From assembly GCA_030642565.1 (NCBI GenBank), contig DAOWNM010000026.1, positions 1 to 15,168 on the forward strand: a stretch of 15,168 nt of DNA, in the 5' to 3' direction. The notes beneath the pieces are model-generated. The model ran no database searches and was not told the origin of the DNA. It saw only the letters and a list, made by a program, of their open reading frames with translations. Position 1 is the stretch's first letter. Every line of letters starts with the position of its first letter. This document shows, one piece after another, positions 14,411-15,168 of the stretch. Made by a program: the position numbers and the translations under genes. This DNA is from Bacteroidota bacterium (GTDB taxonomy: Bacteria; Bacteroidota; Bacteroidia; Bacteroidales; GCA-2748055).

Positions 14411-14615
14411 TTTCACTTTTTGCGTGATTGGCCTCAGCAGCTACCCAACCTGCCAAATCATTTGCTTCGTGGATGGAAATCTCAAGCACGACATAGTCAC
14501 CACGCTTCTCCGCTGATTTCAAATACTTGCCACACATATCGCTGATCATCCCGTTCGCCAGTAAGGCCTCGAATTCATAGCGATGAAATTCTATCTCAAC
14601 TCTTTTGGGTTTCAT
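14358..14615 (-). CDS. Hypothetical 85-residue protein
   Basis: Starts at ATG 14615 (MKPKRVEIEFHRYEFEALLA). The frame is open to 14654, but the extra 13 residues lack the basic-then-amphipathic start that looks native. The protein is small, soluble and acidic toward the C-terminus, with predicted helices and two cysteine-containing segments (DMCGKYL and NAACDAIELCI). No signal peptide or membrane segment is seen. I do not recognise the family. It lies 94 bases downstream of hepT on the same strand, in an AT-rich stretch, and could belong to the same accessory block. Confidence 0.6.
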   Translation of the reverse strand: MKPKRVEIEFHRYEFEALLANGMISDMCGKYLKSAEKRGDYVVLEISIHEANDLAGWVAAEANHAKSENESDLLNAACDAIELCI

Positions 14616-14709
14616 ACATTTTCTGCGATATAGATAGTACGTTGTATTCAACAAATTCCAGATAAGAGATCCTTCAACCCGGGAAGCGCATGCTGAAATC
14701 TATTGTTTG

Positions 14710-15066
14710 TCAGGCCTGTGCAGTTTTAAGCTTATCAATTATAAATGTTAGCCTTTCAATCAAATCATCCAGATAAGACTCAATAATTGCCCAAACGATA
14801 CGATAGTCAATCCCGAAATAATCATGTACGATTCGGTTCCGAAATCCTCGAATCCTGTTCCATTCAATTCCTGGATATGAATTTCTGAATTCTTGGTCAA
14901 GGCGATTAGCTGCTTCACCTATAATCTCAAAATTTCGAACCACAGCATCAACCGATTTATCATCTGACAGAAAAGCTTCATAATCTAACTCAATGGTATA
15001 GCGCTTAATTTTTTGCGCCGATTCCAATATGTCTTCTAAAAGCAATATTGAATCTCTCTTAGACAT
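14710..15066 (-). CDS. hepT: HepT-family ribonuclease toxin (HEPN/DUF86)
   Basis: A 118-residue HEPN-domain protein of the DUF86 family, an RNase toxin. The diagnostic R-x4-H-x-Y motif is intact in FRNRIVHDYF: Arg76, His81 and Tyr83. In the studied Shewanella system the partner MntA adds AMP groups to the tyrosine of this motif and silences the toxin. The upstream mntA-like frame overlaps this start by 8 bases (the ATG at 15066-15064 lies inside it), the usual layout of such pairs. The intact motif suggests an active toxin. No mobile element is visible in the window. Confidence 0.9.
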   Translation of the reverse strand: MSKRDSILLLEDILESAQKIKRYTIELDYEAFLSDDKSVDAVVRNFEIIGEAANRLDQEFRNSYPGIEWNRIRGFRNRIVHDYFGIDYRIVWAIIESYLDDLIERLTFIIDKLKTAQA

Positions 15067-15168
15067 AGATTAAATCCGGATCAATTGCCTTGAAATATCT
15101 ATCCTTAATCCCATTTCTTGAAACAAGATCAACTTTAAGACCAACAATCTCTTCGATTTCATCTGCAA
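15059..15168 (-). CDS. mntA: MntA-family nucleotidyltransferase antitoxin, C-terminal end (cut by window edge)
   Basis: Only the last 35 codons are present, from the right edge to TAA at 15061-15059. They read ADEIEEIVGLKVDLVSRNGI then KDRYFKAIDPDLIYV. The segment EEIVGLKVDLVS with a following DLIYV is typical of the C-terminal part of minimal nucleotidyltransferases (MNT). The catalytic GSxARG...D segment would lie beyond the window. It overlaps hepT by 8 bases, as expected for a toxin-antitoxin operon in which MntA modifies HepT. Confidence 0.8.
   Translation of the reverse strand, partial: ADEIEEIVGLKVDLVSRNGIKDRYFKAIDPDLIYV

Overview
The window looks like a chromosomal stretch from a member of the Bacteroidota, probably class Bacteroidia; I cannot name the genus. 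The evidence is an LpxC-FabZ fusion gene, a DUF4252 secreted protein, several exact matches to the Bacteroidota -7 promoter box TAnnTTTG, weak Shine-Dalgarno signals, and the gene order HD hydrolase-lpxD-lpxC/fabZ-lpxA. TGA is used as an ordinary stop by several genes, so the code is standard.

Left end (1-632, minus strand): the first codons of nusA, preceded by rimP, with a near-perfect Bacteroidota promoter and a hairpin followed by a U-rich stretch in the leader. This is the start of the rimP-nusA ribosome maturation and transcription operon.

657-5198 (plus strand): a SAMHD1-like HD phosphohydrolase, then lpxD, the lpxC-fabZ fusion and lpxA. Together these supply the early acyl-transfer and deacetylation steps of lipid A synthesis plus the dehydratase that makes its acyl chains. 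thiL (thiamine monophosphate kinase, minus strand) converges on lpxA with a single base between the stop codons.

6238-6380 is a compact control region between thiL and sufB. It has two oppositely directed -7 boxes and two perfect palindromes. The complete SUF iron-sulfur assembly operon follows (sufB, sufC, sufD, sufS, sufE, sufT-like DUF59; 6381-11994), with queG, which encodes a [4Fe-4S] enzyme of queuosine synthesis, directly downstream. Next come a secreted DUF4252 protein with a hairpin-rich leader and, converging on it, a YjbQ/UPF0047 protein.

14000-15168 (minus strand) is visibly more AT-rich and accessory in character: a small gene interrupted by one in-frame TGA, an unrecognised 85-residue protein with a possible small ORF off its 3' end, and a HepT toxin with the end of its MntA antitoxin, cut by the window edge.

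Most of the window is well-understood housekeeping. No clearly new system was found. The points most worth a second look are the regulatory leaders (rimP, thiL/sufB, DUF4252), the in-frame TGA gene, and the small unrecognised genes beside the MntA-HepT pair.
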